Made by a program: the position numbers and the translations under genes. The notes under the pieces were generated by a model. It had not been told where the DNA came from. It searched no databases and saw only the letters and a program-made list of their open reading frames with translations. A DNA stretch of 64,000 nt, taken from NCBI RefSeq assembly GCF_003814005.1, contig NZ_CP033898.1, positions 1,054,001 to 1,118,000 of the forward strand. Direction: 5' to 3'. Positions within the stretch are counted from its first letter, which is position 1, and each line of letters opens with the position of its first letter. Of this stretch, positions 15,054-23,778 are shown one piece after another. This DNA is from Corynebacterium pseudopelargi. Lineage in GTDB: Bacteria; Actinomycetota; Actinomycetes; Mycobacteriales; Mycobacteriaceae.

Positions 15054-15796
15054 CGCACCAACACCGCCTGATGCTCAAGAAATGTGATGGCGTCCTGCAC
15101 GCGCTGCTGGGGATTTGTTGCTGCATCGATGAGAAATACCCGCCCGCCAGAGGGATGCCCCAGCGCCTTCGCGTTGGGGATTCGGTAGTACACGCCCCCG
15201 CGCGCAAGGTAGCCGGTGGTGTAGGCGGGATCATCCGAGATGCACAGCTCGGCCACGATATGGGGGCAGGCAGCCACCTTCGAGGCCAAGGTGAGTGCCT
15301 CATGGTGATAATCCTTGCCGGCGCTGCCGGTGTCGCTAGCGCTGCTAGTGCTGCCGGTGTCGCTAGTGCCGCTGGGAGCCGCGCTGCCAAAGGTGGAGGC
15401 GCGAACCCCGCGTCGTTGATCTGGATCCAGGCGCTGGCCGCTGTGGGCATCGACGAGTGCTGCGCCGCGGAGTCGTCGCAGCGTGTAGAGCATCTCAATG
15501 GCTTGGGCTGCTGCTGGAAGATCGTTGAGTTGTGTATGCATCCAGCGTTTGGCCTGGGCTGGATTCTGACACTCGATTGCTTCTACCCGCAGCCTGTCTA
15601 CGATGCGCACCTCGTCGCGGATTTCTGCGATCCTGATGTTGAGGTCGTCTGGGCTGCCATGTTCATGATTAATGGCACGCAAAAGGTATGCCTGCGCGGT
15701 GGCATTGGCTTGTTCCAGATCGGTGCAAATGGTTTCTGCTCCGGAGGTGTGCAGGCCTTGCTTGGCTGCGCGCATCTTGACGCTATAGAAGCTCAC
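15050..15796 (-). CDS. bioW: 6-carboxyhexanoate-CoA ligase (pimeloyl-CoA synthetase) BioW
   Basis: Activates free pimelate to pimeloyl-CoA with ATP. The 248-residue protein aligns by eye with Bacillus BioW: FYSVKMRAAKQGLHTSGAE at the start, LRGAALVDAHSGQRLDPDQRRGVRAS in the middle, HEALTLASKVAACPHIVAELCISDDP, then YRIPNAKALG and GGRVFLID near the end. Unlike Bacillus BioW, a Ser/Gly/Thr linker of about 25 residues, encoded by a 27-bp tandem repeat, separates the halves. The GTG at 15796 is the first start after an in-frame stop and has no ribosome-binding site but a TACACT box eight bases upstream, so a leaderless mRNA is likely. This enzyme is unexpected in a corynebacterium. Confidence 0.88.
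   Translation of the reverse strand: MSFYSVKMRAAKQGLHTSGAETICTDLEQANATAQAYLLRAINHEHGSPDDLNIRIAEIRDEVRIVDRLRVEAIECQNPAQAKRWMHTQLNDLPAAAQAIEMLYTLRRLRGAALVDAHSGQRLDPDQRRGVRASTFGSAAPSGTSDTGSTSSASDTGSAGKDYHHEALTLASKVAACPHIVAELCISDDPAYTTGYLARGGVYYRIPNAKALGHPSGGRVFLIDAATNPQQRVQDAITFLEHQAVLVR
15323..15376 (-). repeat. 27-bp tandem repeat inside bioW
   Basis: Two adjacent 27-base units start at 15323 and 15350; their first 17 bases (GCTGCCGGTGTCGCTAG on the plus strand) are identical and the remainder is similar. The unit is nine codons, so copy-number change would keep the frame. It encodes the Ser/Gly/Thr linker. Confidence 0.8.
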
Positions 15797-15804
15797 AAAG
15801 GCTT

Positions 15805-15847
15805 AGTGTAGCGTCACCTCCCGCCTGAAAAGGCTAAACGTTGTTCA
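15805..15847 (-). promoter_or_regulatory. bioW promoter with BioQ-like operator
   Basis: On the minus strand TACACT (15805-15810) ends eight bases before the bioW GTG. Upstream, 15835-15847 reads TGAACAACGTTTA, close to the corynebacterial BioQ motif TGAAC-N3-GTTAC as I remember it and an imperfect palindrome itself. The site lies just upstream of or against the -35 region, where a TetR-type repressor would block transcription. Confidence 0.5.
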
Positions 15848-15871
15848 ATTTTGGCTTCCACATCTGAGGCA

Positions 15872-17137
15872 TCAGGCGGCAACTTCGCGCAATTGCTTCT
15901 CGCGGAAGACCTGCTGTTGCTGGCGAACGTGCAGGATTGCCACCACTACCATGGCCACGAGCAACAGATTCCTCAGCGCCAACATCAGGGGTGCAAACGC
16001 GCCGTCGAAAGGCACTTGATCAATGTGGTCATAGGTAATCGGATACACCAAGGTGGTGCAGGCCTGGCAAAGCAAGCACAGCAGCGCCAGCGTTTTGGCC
16101 TTCCCATAAGGCTGCAGCAGATAACCCACCACCACCAGCGGGGCCAGCCACAGCAGATACTGCGGCGATAACACTTTGTTGGCGCACAGCAGCACGAGCA
16201 GCACCAGGATCATCCACGCCACCTGGAGCTCTTGGGTGATACCTTCGCGCAGCACATTCCACAGCCACAGCAGCACCAACGCCGCACATAACAGCATGAG
16301 CACCGAGGAGAGGAACTGCATGGCTGCATCGCCAGGGCCGGTGATTTCAAAGCTTTTCGACGCCGCGTACTCCACCCGATAACGCTCAGGGCTGATCAAA
16401 GCGCCAAGCATGAGGGGAGTGGCCGCCACCGACTCGATCTGTAAACCGCGAGCACCCTGATATGTCAGTGGACTCAGCAGGCGCTGCACACCACCGAAGG
16501 CGATGCTTAGCAGGCTCAAGATGGCCACCGTGGCCAAAAACGTGGTGATCTGTATTCTGGTGGCGCGTGAGCGCAATCTTCCACCGATGGCCGGCACCAG
16601 GGCAAAAGGCCATAGCTTCATCATCGCTGCGGTAGCAAGAAAGATGGCGCTGCGCTTGCGGTAGCCAAAAAGCGCGGCCATTGCCACCAGCACGCCTGGC
16701 AAAATATCAAAGCGCCACAACAAGACTTCCGGCATGAGCAGGCCAGAAGCAATCCAAAAGGCCTTTGGTCCGGCACTTCGTGCATAACGCTGCACCAGGA
16801 AGAACATCAATCCATCAACGCTTAGGCACATGATGCTGAATAAGGCGATAAACAATCCCTCGTGGCCGTTGCTGAAGAAAAACAGCGCGCGCAAAGGCCA
16901 TACGGCTACGGCCGGATACTCTCCGAGTGCCAGCGTCTCACCGGAGGTGAGTTCTTCGAAGTAGTACTGCGGATCGCCCTGCGTCCAGGGATTTCGAAGC
17001 GCGAGTGCCACCACCGCGATGCGGCTGAGCACCCAGAATATCCACCAGCGTCCATTGGAAATTGCTTGCACCCGGACGATTCTATCTTTAAAGCCTGCAC
17101 ACTTGGATAAGCTTTGGGGCAACCGCCCAGCATTCAC
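15872..17137 (-). CDS. GT87/DUF2029 family membrane glycosyltransferase
   Basis: A polytopic protein of up to 421 residues with about ten hydrophobic segments, an acidic first loop (TQGDPQYYFEEL) and DILPGVLVAMAAL, the layout of GT-C mannosyl/arabinosyltransferases that use polyprenyl-phosphate sugars. The best guess is a mannosyltransferase of lipoglycan or glycolipid assembly, given the nearby PIM genes, but the acceptor cannot be read from sequence. The first start, a GTG at 17137, leaves only 32 bases to divergent tesB and has no ribosome-binding site; a GTG about 22 codons later (VQAISNGRWWIF) may be real. It is separate from the bioW operon. Confidence 0.75.
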   Translation of the reverse strand: MNAGRLPQSLSKCAGFKDRIVRVQAISNGRWWIFWVLSRIAVVALALRNPWTQGDPQYYFEELTSGETLALGEYPAVAVWPLRALFFFSNGHEGLFIALFSIMCLSVDGLMFFLVQRYARSAGPKAFWIASGLLMPEVLLWRFDILPGVLVAMAALFGYRKRSAIFLATAAMMKLWPFALVPAIGGRLRSRATRIQITTFLATVAILSLLSIAFGGVQRLLSPLTYQGARGLQIESVAATPLMLGALISPERYRVEYAASKSFEITGPGDAAMQFLSSVLMLLCAALVLLWLWNVLREGITQELQVAWMILVLLVLLCANKVLSPQYLLWLAPLVVVGYLLQPYGKAKTLALLCLLCQACTTLVYPITYDHIDQVPFDGAFAPLMLALRNLLLVAMVVVAILHVRQQQQVFREKQLREVAA

Positions 17138-17169
17138 AGGCCATCTGTGGAGGAAGGAAGCCTGAAGTT

Positions 17170-18042
17170 ATGAGTGTTATTTTCGATGTTCTTGAGCTCG
17201 AAACAATTGATAAAGATATTTTCCGAGGCAGCGTTGTTCCCTCGAACTTTAAGCGCACCTTCGGCGGGCAGGTGGCAGCACAAGCACTGGTAGCGGCCAC
17301 CAACACGATTGAAGACAAAGCCGTGCATTCCTTACATGGCTATTTTGTAGGTCCAGGCGATGCCCGCAAACCCACGGTGTTTCTTGTCGAGCGCATTCGC
17401 GATGGCAAGTCCTTTGCTTCACGCCAAGTGCGCGCCATTCAAGATGGCGAAACGATCTTTGTCATGCAAGCCAGTTTCCACCGCACCGATGACCGCGGCA
17501 TCGAGCACTCCGATCTGATGCGCGAAGTGCCCGCGCCCGAGGCAGTGACCATGGATATGGATCAGATTCCCAAAAGCTCGCGGGTGGTGCTTGAAGAGTG
17601 GAGCGATTGGGATATCCGCAAGGTCGCCGATGAGGATTTCCAGCACAATCCCTATACCGCCAGCCAACAGGTGGTGTGGTTTAGGTCGAAAACCAAGCTT
17701 CCCGACGATCCAACCTTCCACGTCTGCACCTTGGCCTATATGTCGGATATGACCCTGCTGCACTCCTCCCTCGTGCCGCACCCAAATCACCCTGTACAAA
17801 TGGCATCGCTTGACCACGCAATGTGGTTCTTGCGTCCTTTCCGCGCTGATGAGTGGCTGTTATATGACCAAGTCTCGCCTTCGGCGCATGCAGGGCGCGC
17901 GCTTACCCACGGTCGCATCTTTAACCAGCAGGGCGATTTGGTGGCTGTGACCACCCAAGAGGGACTGACCCGCACGCTCGCACAGGGGAAGGCGGAAATT
18001 CCTATCGCAGGCTTAGACAACTCAGAAAACTCCGGCAACTAG
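17170..18042 (+). CDS. tesB: Acyl-CoA thioesterase II (TesB)
   Basis: Hydrolyses acyl-CoA to free fatty acid and CoA. The 290-residue double hot-dog protein begins with FRGSVVPSNFKRTFGGQVAAQAL and has ASFHRTDD in the first domain and LAYMSDMTLL, with the catalytic aspartate, in the second, followed by LDHAMWFLRPFRADEWLLYDQVSP. GGAGGAAGGAAG precedes the ATG. Transcribed divergently from the GT87 gene and followed by the yebC promoter. Confidence 0.93.
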   Translation: MSVIFDVLELETIDKDIFRGSVVPSNFKRTFGGQVAAQALVAATNTIEDKAVHSLHGYFVGPGDARKPTVFLVERIRDGKSFASRQVRAIQDGETIFVMQASFHRTDDRGIEHSDLMREVPAPEAVTMDMDQIPKSSRVVLEEWSDWDIRKVADEDFQHNPYTASQQVVWFRSKTKLPDDPTFHVCTLAYMSDMTLLHSSLVPHPNHPVQMASLDHAMWFLRPFRADEWLLYDQVSPSAHAGRALTHGRIFNQQGDLVAVTTQEGLTRTLAQGKAEIPIAGLDNSENSGN

Positions 18043-18091
18043 CTTCAAAGCATCATTGCTGCCGGGTCGAGCTCTCGCACACTTGTGGTGC

Positions 18092-18102
18092 GGGCGTATA
18101 AT
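18092..18102 (+). promoter_or_regulatory. yebC promoter -10 region
   Basis: A consensus TATAAT occurs at 18097-18102, 53 bases before the yebC ATG. No convincing -35 hexamer is at the right distance. Confidence 0.55.
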
Positions 18103-18155
18103 GGCGCCGGTTCAAGACTTTATTTGTTTATATACGCAGTGACAGAAGGGAAATT

Positions 18156-18908
18156 ATGTCAGGGCACTCAAAATGGGCTACTACCAAACACAAGAAGGCG
18201 GCCAATGACGCCAAGCGTGGCAAGGAATTTGCCAAGCTGATTAAAAACATCGAGGTAGCAGCCCGTACCGGCGGTGGCGACCCTGCCGCTAACCCCACCC
18301 TCGACGATATGATTAAAAAGGCCAAAAAGGCCTCCGTTCCCAACGACAATATCGAGCGCGCCCGTAAGCGTGGCTCTGGTGAAGAAGCCGGTGGCGCCGA
18401 TTGGCAGACCATCTTCTACGAAGGCTATGGCCCCAATGGCGTGGCCGTGATGATTGAATGTCTCACCGATAACCGCAACCGTGCGGCCAGCGAGGTGCGA
18501 ACCCGCATGACCAAAAACGGCGGCAATATGGCAGAAAACGGCGCGGTGTCCTACCTATTTAGCCGCCAGGGCGTGGTGTTAGTAGAGCAGGGCGATCTCA
18601 GCGAAGACGATGTGCTGATGGCCGTGCTCGACGCAGGCGCCGAGGAAGTCAACCAGGTTGGCGATAAATTCGAGATCCTGTGTGCACCCGGCGATATGGT
18701 GGCTGTCAAGGCCGCGCTTGGCGAAGCCGGCATTGAGGTAGACGAAGCAGACCAAGATTTCCGCGCCTCTGTCGAGGTTGATCTGGGTGTAGCAGATGCT
18801 CGCAAGATCCTTCGCCTGATTGATGCTTTGGAAGAATCCGACGACGTGCAAAATGTGTTTACCAACATGAGCTTAAGCGATGAGGTGCTCGCCGAGCTCG
18901 ACGATTAA
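18156..18908 (+). CDS. yebC: YebC/PmpR family regulatory protein
   Basis: A 250-residue three-domain YebC protein beginning [23 protein letters not shown], with the typical [20 protein letters not shown] and [23 protein letters not shown] segments. The family is described as transcriptional regulators, and more recently one branch as an aid to translation of proline-rich stretches; which applies here is not visible. It directly precedes ruvC, the usual arrangement, but a strong terminator lies between. Confidence 0.95.
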   Translation: MSGHSKWATTKHKKAANDAKRGKEFAKLIKNIEVAARTGGGDPAANPTLDDMIKKAKKASVPNDNIERARKRGSGEEAGGADWQTIFYEGYGPNGVAVMIECLTDNRNRAASEVRTRMTKNGGNMAENGAVSYLFSRQGVVLVEQGDLSEDDVLMAVLDAGAEEVNQVGDKFEILCAPGDMVAVKAALGEAGIEVDEADQDFRASVEVDLGVADARKILRLIDALEESDDVQNVFTNMSLSDEVLAELDD

Positions 18909-18924
18909 TCTCTAGCACGCTTGC

Positions 18925-18966
18925 AACCGGGGTGCCTGCCTAAAAATGGCAGGTGCCCCGGTTTTC
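18925..18966 (+). terminator. Intrinsic terminator between yebC and ruvC
   Basis: A 16-bp stem (18925-18940 with 18948-18963, two G-U pairs) closes the loop TAAAAAT and ends in TTTT. Confidence 0.85.
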
Positions 18967-19038
18967 GCAACTCTGTGCTAATTTAAGAGTGATTGTGGTG
19001 CTACTGCGCCCACAACACCCGATGCAGAAAGTGAGTCC

Positions 19039-19566
19039 ATGCCCAAAGGTCTGAGAGTAATGGGGATCGATCCCGGTCTTACCCGCTGCGGGCTCTCAGT
19101 AGTAGATGCTGGACATGGCCGGCAGGTGATACCGGTGGCGGTGGGAGTGGTGCGCACCCCAAGCAGTGAGCAGCTCACCCAACGTTTATTGGAGCTCAGC
19201 GAGGCAGTCAATGAATGGCTCGATGAATATCAGCCTGACGTGGTTGCCCTCGAGCGCATCTTTGAACGAGGCAACGTCTCTACCGTGATGCATACCGCCC
19301 ACGGCGTGGGGGTGTTGATGCTGGCTGCAGCCCAGCGCGGGCTTGAGGTGCACATGTACACCCCAAGTGAAGTGAAAAAGGCCGTCACGGGAAATGGCCG
19401 TGCCGATAAGAAACAGATGACGGCCATGATCACCCGAATCTTAGGGTTGAGCGAGCCCCCAAAACCGGCAGACGCGGCCGATGCACTCGCCCTAGGGGTG
19501 TGCCATTGCTGGCGAGCTTCAACCTTGGGCTACGAACAGCGCCTTCGATCCAATACCTTGAAATAA
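19039..19566 (+). CDS. ruvC: Holliday junction resolvase RuvC
   Basis: Nicks Holliday junctions at the end of recombination. The 175-residue protein has the four acidic catalytic residues: D11 (GIDPG), E72 (ALERIFE), D145 and D148 (DAADALAL). AGAAAGTGAG lies upstream of the ATG. First gene of the ruvCAB-yajC-secDF run. Confidence 0.96.
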   Translation: MPKGLRVMGIDPGLTRCGLSVVDAGHGRQVIPVAVGVVRTPSSEQLTQRLLELSEAVNEWLDEYQPDVVALERIFERGNVSTVMHTAHGVGVLMLAAAQRGLEVHMYTPSEVKKAVTGNGRADKKQMTAMITRILGLSEPPKPADAADALALGVCHCWRASTLGYEQRLRSNTLK

Positions 19567-19611
19567 CAGCACAGCAGCCAACTAGAACAAAACAAAGAAA
19601 GCGAAGCCACC

Positions 19612-20217
19612 GTGATTGCCTATCTGCGAGGGATTATCAGCGAGATTGCTCTAGACCGAGCGGTGATCGAATGCGCCGGCGTGGGCTATGAGGTTTGGTG
19701 CAGCCCTCGCACCCTCGGGCGCCTGCAACGCGGTGAAGAAGCCAAGGTGATTACCAGCCAGGTGATCAGGGAAGATCAACACCTGCTCTATGGCTTTTTG
19801 GAACAAGAAGAAAAAGAAATGTTCCATTTGCTCCAGTCAGTCTCTGGACTCGGGCCGCGCCTCGCCCTGGCGGCGCAGGCTGTGTTTAGCTGCGAGGAAA
19901 TCGCCCAGCACATCCGCGGAGGCGACGCCAAAGCACTCCAGCAGATCCCCGGCGTGGGCAAACGTACTGCAGAGCGAATGGTGGTGGATCTCAAAGACAA
20001 GGTCGGCAACTATGTCGACGCCGAAGCCCCGGTGCAGAACCCGGCGACGCAAAGCGCACGACCGGGAGTATCCGAGGCCGTGCTCGAAGCCCTGATCGGT
20101 CTGGGCTTTAGCGAAAAAGTGGCACAACCCGCCTTGGAGGCAGTGCTGCAAGAGTCACCGGACATGGATGCCTCTCGCGCCCTGCATGCCACCTTGAACG
20201 TATTGGGTAGACGATAA
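19612..20217 (+). CDS. ruvA: Holliday junction DNA helicase subunit RuvA
   Basis: Tetrameric junction-binding subunit of the RuvAB branch-migration machine. The 201-residue protein starts with [27 protein letters not shown] (OB fold), has two helix-hairpin-helix motifs ([28 protein letters not shown]) and a C-terminal RuvB-binding domain after a linker. The start is the GTG at 19612, 45 bases after ruvC. Confidence 0.96.
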   Translation: MIAYLRGIISEIALDRAVIECAGVGYEVWCSPRTLGRLQRGEEAKVITSQVIREDQHLLYGFLEQEEKEMFHLLQSVSGLGPRLALAAQAVFSCEEIAQHIRGGDAKALQQIPGVGKRTAERMVVDLKDKVGNYVDAEAPVQNPATQSARPGVSEAVLEALIGLGFSEKVAQPALEAVLQESPDMDASRALHATLNVLGRR

Positions 20218-20272
20218 GCTTGAGCGGCAAGACGCTTTGTTTAAAAGCGGAGAAGGGAAGTACCCGTTAGTA

Positions 20273-21361
20273 ATGGCCAATATTGAAAAGACCGAATTCA
20301 ACATCGCTGGCTCGGCGCAACAACCAAGCCCTGCACAACAGCGCGATGCTGTGGTGCCCACGCAGCAAGACGGCGAGCGCGATGTTGAAAGCTCCTTGCG
20401 CCCAAAAAGCATCGAAGAATTTATTGGCCAACCCAAAGTTCGTAATCAGCTCAACTTGGTGCTAGGCGGAGCCAAACACCGTGGGGTAGCACCGGACCAT
20501 GTGCTGCTTTCTGGCCCGCCCGGTCTGGGTAAAACCACCATGGCCATGATCATTGCCTATGAGCTCGGTGCCGGGCTCAGGATGACCTCAGGCCCAGCAC
20601 TTGAGCGAGCAGGTGATCTAGCAGCCATGCTTTCTAATTTGATGGAAGGCGATGTGCTGTTTATTGATGAAATCCACCGCATGGCCAGGCCTGCAGAAGA
20701 AATGCTGTACATGGCCATGGAAGATTTCCGCGTCGATGTGATTGTGGGTAAAGGCCCAGGGGCTACCTCCATTCCACTGGAGTTAGCGCCTTTTACCCTC
20801 GTTGGAGCCACCACCCGTTCAGGCATGCTTACCGGCCCGCTGCGCGATCGTTTCGGCTTTACCGCGCAAATGGAGTTCTATTCCACCGATGATCTGACCA
20901 AGGTGGTGCTGCGCGCCGCAAAGATCCTCGGTGTCAGCATCAGCGATGACGCTGCAAGAGAGATCGCCTCGCGTAGCCGCGGTACACCGCGTATTGCCAA
21001 CCGCTTATTACGCCGCGTTCGAGATTTTGCCGAAGTCCATGCCGATGGGCGCATCGATCTAGGGGCGGCCAAGGCTGCGCTGCTCGTTTTCGATGTTGAT
21101 GAACGCGGCCTTGATCGCCTGGATAGGGCAGTGCTTGACGCCCTAATTCGAGGTCACGGTGGCGGTCCTGTGGGCGTGAATGCCTTGGCCATTGCCGTGG
21201 GCGAGGAGCCGAGCACGGTAGAAGAAGTATGCGAGCCCTACCTGGTTCGTGCCGGGATGATCGCGCGTACACCGCGTGGCCGCGTGGCCACGGCGGCTGC
21301 TTGGTTGCACTTAGGGTTGCAACCTCCAGAGGGAACCCTTGGCATGCTCGATCTTGAATGA
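20273..21361 (+). CDS. ruvB: Holliday junction DNA helicase subunit RuvB
   Basis: AAA+ motor of branch migration. The 362-residue protein carries Walker [10 protein letters not shown] (from about residue 81), Walker B FIDEIHR, sensor GATTRSG and the arginine finger region LRDRFGF, then a winged-helix C-terminus. I chose the ATG at 20273 (MANIEKTEF) over the longer frame from 20237, which has no family support. AGAAGGGAAG lies rather far upstream. Confidence 0.96.
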   Translation: MANIEKTEFNIAGSAQQPSPAQQRDAVVPTQQDGERDVESSLRPKSIEEFIGQPKVRNQLNLVLGGAKHRGVAPDHVLLSGPPGLGKTTMAMIIAYELGAGLRMTSGPALERAGDLAAMLSNLMEGDVLFIDEIHRMARPAEEMLYMAMEDFRVDVIVGKGPGATSIPLELAPFTLVGATTRSGMLTGPLRDRFGFTAQMEFYSTDDLTKVVLRAAKILGVSISDDAAREIASRSRGTPRIANRLLRRVRDFAEVHADGRIDLGAAKAALLVFDVDERGLDRLDRAVLDALIRGHGGGPVGVNALAIAVGEEPSTVEEVCEPYLVRAGMIARTPRGRVATAAAWLHLGLQPPEGTLGMLDLE

Positions 21362-21380
21362 TCTGGCACACTAGAACACT

Positions 21381-21743
21381 ATGAATCTTTTACTACTGAT
21401 CCTCCTGCTGGTTGTGTTGATCCTGCCAACGATGATGATGCAGCGTCGTCAGCGCCGTGAGCTCGCACGCATCCAACAGGTGCAAGAAGATCTGGTGATT
21501 GGCGATCATGTGGTGAGCAATGCCGGTTTGCACGCAGTGGTTCGCGGTATCGATGACACCACGGTGGAACTTGAAACCTCCCCGTCGAATATCAGCGTGT
21601 GGGAAAAGGCAGCGATCGTTCGCAACCTGAGCCAGGATGAGCGAGAAAGCGCTCAAGCCCAGCAGGTAGCCCAGCCTGTAGAAGAAGCACCCGAGGCACC
21701 ATTGCGAAGCGAACAAGACCCAGGTGAACAGCCACAGCGTTAA
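21381..21743 (+). CDS. yajC: Preprotein translocase subunit YajC
   Basis: Small accessory subunit of SecDF-YajC. The 120-residue protein has one N-terminal membrane helix, the basic MMQRRQRRELARIQQVQEDL segment and the YajC core IGDHVVSNAGLHAVVRGI, then an acidic, glutamine-rich tail. It starts 19 bases after ruvB. The 227 bases to secD hold no gene; TAGTAT near 21859 could be a -10 box and GGAACC/GGTTCC (21892-21928) could close a leader stem. Confidence 0.93.
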   Translation: MNLLLLILLLVVLILPTMMMQRRQRRELARIQQVQEDLVIGDHVVSNAGLHAVVRGIDDTTVELETSPSNISVWEKAAIVRNLSQDERESAQAQQVAQPVEEAPEAPLRSEQDPGEQPQR

Positions 21744-21970
21744 GCCCGTCACCTGAATTCCCAAGCGGTTGTAGGAAAAACGAAACCCTGCAGCCGCTTT
21801 TTCTATGCCCGGCGAATGTTTTCTGTGCCACGGGGTGCACGCTGATCCGGGGTCATGTCGTAGTATGAGCCGATGAGATAACACCGGAACCCACGGAGCC
21901 AGCTTGGCTATCACAGCGTGTCGGTTCCCAGGGCGTTATTGGATAGCGCAAGAACAAGGGAGAATTTGCA

Positions 21971-23776
21971 TTGCCTTCGCAACAACGCGCAGGGGCAAAA
22001 TGGAGAACGTGGCCCAAACGTGCCATCGCTCTTTTTATTGCCACCCTGGCCGTCATCTATGCACTGATCTTTTTCACTGGTGATGGCAGCCCAAAGCCGA
22101 AGTTAGGTATTGACCTTCAAGGCGGTACCCGAGTCACGCTGGTGCCGCAGGGCCAAGACCCCAGCGATGATCAGCTCGCACAGGCGCGCAACATCTTGGA
22201 AAACCGCGTCAATGGCATGGGTGTTTCCGGCGCCACCGTGGTTGCCGATGGCAAAACACTGGTCATCACGGTGCCGGGCACCGATACGTCCCAGGCTCGT
22301 GCTTTAGGCCAAACCTCGCAGTTGCTGTTCCGCCCCGTTGCCCAGCCTCAAGAACCGAATGGTGAGGCAGTGGAAAAGAACATGGTGGATATGGCCAATC
22401 GTTGGGTTGCAGCGGGCGTGATCACCCCAGAGCAAGCCAACGATGCGCTCAAAGAACAGGCTCAATTGCTAGCCCAGGCCGAGGGCAAAAATGCCGATGA
22501 GGCAAAGCCCGAGAAGGTCACGGCAAAAGCTCCCAAGGAGCCGGCGAACTCCATTGAGGCCGAACAGCGCCGCAAAGAAGTTCTGGAGATGCTGAAGAAG
22601 GATCGTCAATCCACCGATCCCAATATCCAGATTGCTGCCAGCAGCCTCATGCAGTGTGAGGCAGGCAAGCCGGATCCGCTCCAGGGTGCTGATGATCCCT
22701 CCAAGCCACTGGTTGCCTGCGCCCCAGAAAGTGATGACCAAGGGCCAAGCATCTACATCCTTGATCCAAGCCCCTTGCTCATTGGCCAAGAAGAGCCAGA
22801 CGGCAAGCGCCTCACCGGCGATGAGATTGACACCAACCGTCCGATCAATGGTGGCTTGAACCCGCAGAACGGCGAGATGGAGATCAACTTCTCCTTCAAG
22901 TCTGATAACGGCAACCAGGGTTCGGCAACCTGGGCCAAGCTCACCAGCGACTACATCAACCAGCAGGTTGCCATCACCTTGGACTCGAAGATTATTTCGG
23001 CTCCGGTGATTCGTTCGGCCACGCCGGTGGGCTCTGGTACCAGCATCACCGGTGATTTCACCCAGCAGCAAGCACAAGAGCTGGCGAACAACCTGCGCTA
23101 TGGTGCGCTGCCTTTGAGCTTTGCTGGTGAAAACGGCGAGGCCGGCGGCACTACCACCACCGTGCCTGCATCCCTTGGTGCGGCATCGCTGAAGGCCGGC
23201 TTGATTGCCGGTTTGGTCGGCGTGCTCTTAGTGGCGCTGTATTCGCTGATTAACTATCGCTTCTTCGGTGTGATCTCCATGGTGGCACTGTGCGCATCCT
23301 TTGCGCTGGTGTACGGAGCTTTGGTGCTCCTTGGCCGCTGGATCGGCTACTCGCTTGACCTTGCAGGCGTGGCCGGCTTGATCATCGGTATTGGTACGAC
23401 TGCCGACTCCTTCGTGGTGCTCTACGAAAGGATTAAAGATGAAGTGCGTGAGGGCAGAACCTTCCGTTCTGCCGTGCCGCGCGGCTGGGACCGAGCAAAA
23501 CAGACCATCGTTACCGGTAACGCCGTGACGCTGATTGGTGCCGTGGTGATCTACTTCCTGGCGGTGGGCTCGGTGAAGGGCTTTGCCTTCACCCTTGGTT
23601 TGACCACGCTCTTCGACCTGTTCGTTGTATTCCTCTTTACTGCTCCTTTGGTGATCCTGGCTTCGAGGAAACCCTGGACGGCACGCCCAGGCGCCAATGG
23701 TCTGGGCAAGATGTTCAAGATTAGTGAGCAGAAGCGTCGACAAGCTCGGGCAGCCGACACCGAAAAGGAGCGTTAA
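21971..23776 (+). CDS. secD: Protein translocase subunit SecD
   Basis: RND-type membrane subunit that uses the proton gradient to help pull exported proteins out of SecYEG. The 601-residue protein has an N-terminal helix, the periplasmic P1 region starting IDLQGGTRVTLVP, an actinobacterial insertion of about 80 charged residues (roughly 155-235), and five C-terminal helices including LDLAGVAGLIIGIGTTADSFVVLYERI. The start is a TTG at 21971 with AAGGGAG nine bases upstream. It ends two bases before secF. Confidence 0.95.
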   Translation: MPSQQRAGAKWRTWPKRAIALFIATLAVIYALIFFTGDGSPKPKLGIDLQGGTRVTLVPQGQDPSDDQLAQARNILENRVNGMGVSGATVVADGKTLVITVPGTDTSQARALGQTSQLLFRPVAQPQEPNGEAVEKNMVDMANRWVAAGVITPEQANDALKEQAQLLAQAEGKNADEAKPEKVTAKAPKEPANSIEAEQRRKEVLEMLKKDRQSTDPNIQIAASSLMQCEAGKPDPLQGADDPSKPLVACAPESDDQGPSIYILDPSPLLIGQEEPDGKRLTGDEIDTNRPINGGLNPQNGEMEINFSFKSDNGNQGSATWAKLTSDYINQQVAITLDSKIISAPVIRSATPVGSGTSITGDFTQQQAQELANNLRYGALPLSFAGENGEAGGTTTTVPASLGAASLKAGLIAGLVGVLLVALYSLINYRFFGVISMVALCASFALVYGALVLLGRWIGYSLDLAGVAGLIIGIGTTADSFVVLYERIKDEVREGRTFRSAVPRGWDRAKQTIVTGNAVTLIGAVVIYFLAVGSVKGFAFTLGLTTLFDLFVVFLFTAPLVILASRKPWTARPGANGLGKMFKISEQKRRQARAADTEKER

Positions 23777-23778
23777 CC

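Noticed and set aside
15071-15811. 246-codon plus-strand frame opposite bioW
   Set aside because: The minus-strand frame has clear BioW similarity; the plus-strand product is Ala/Gly/Cys-rich without a family.
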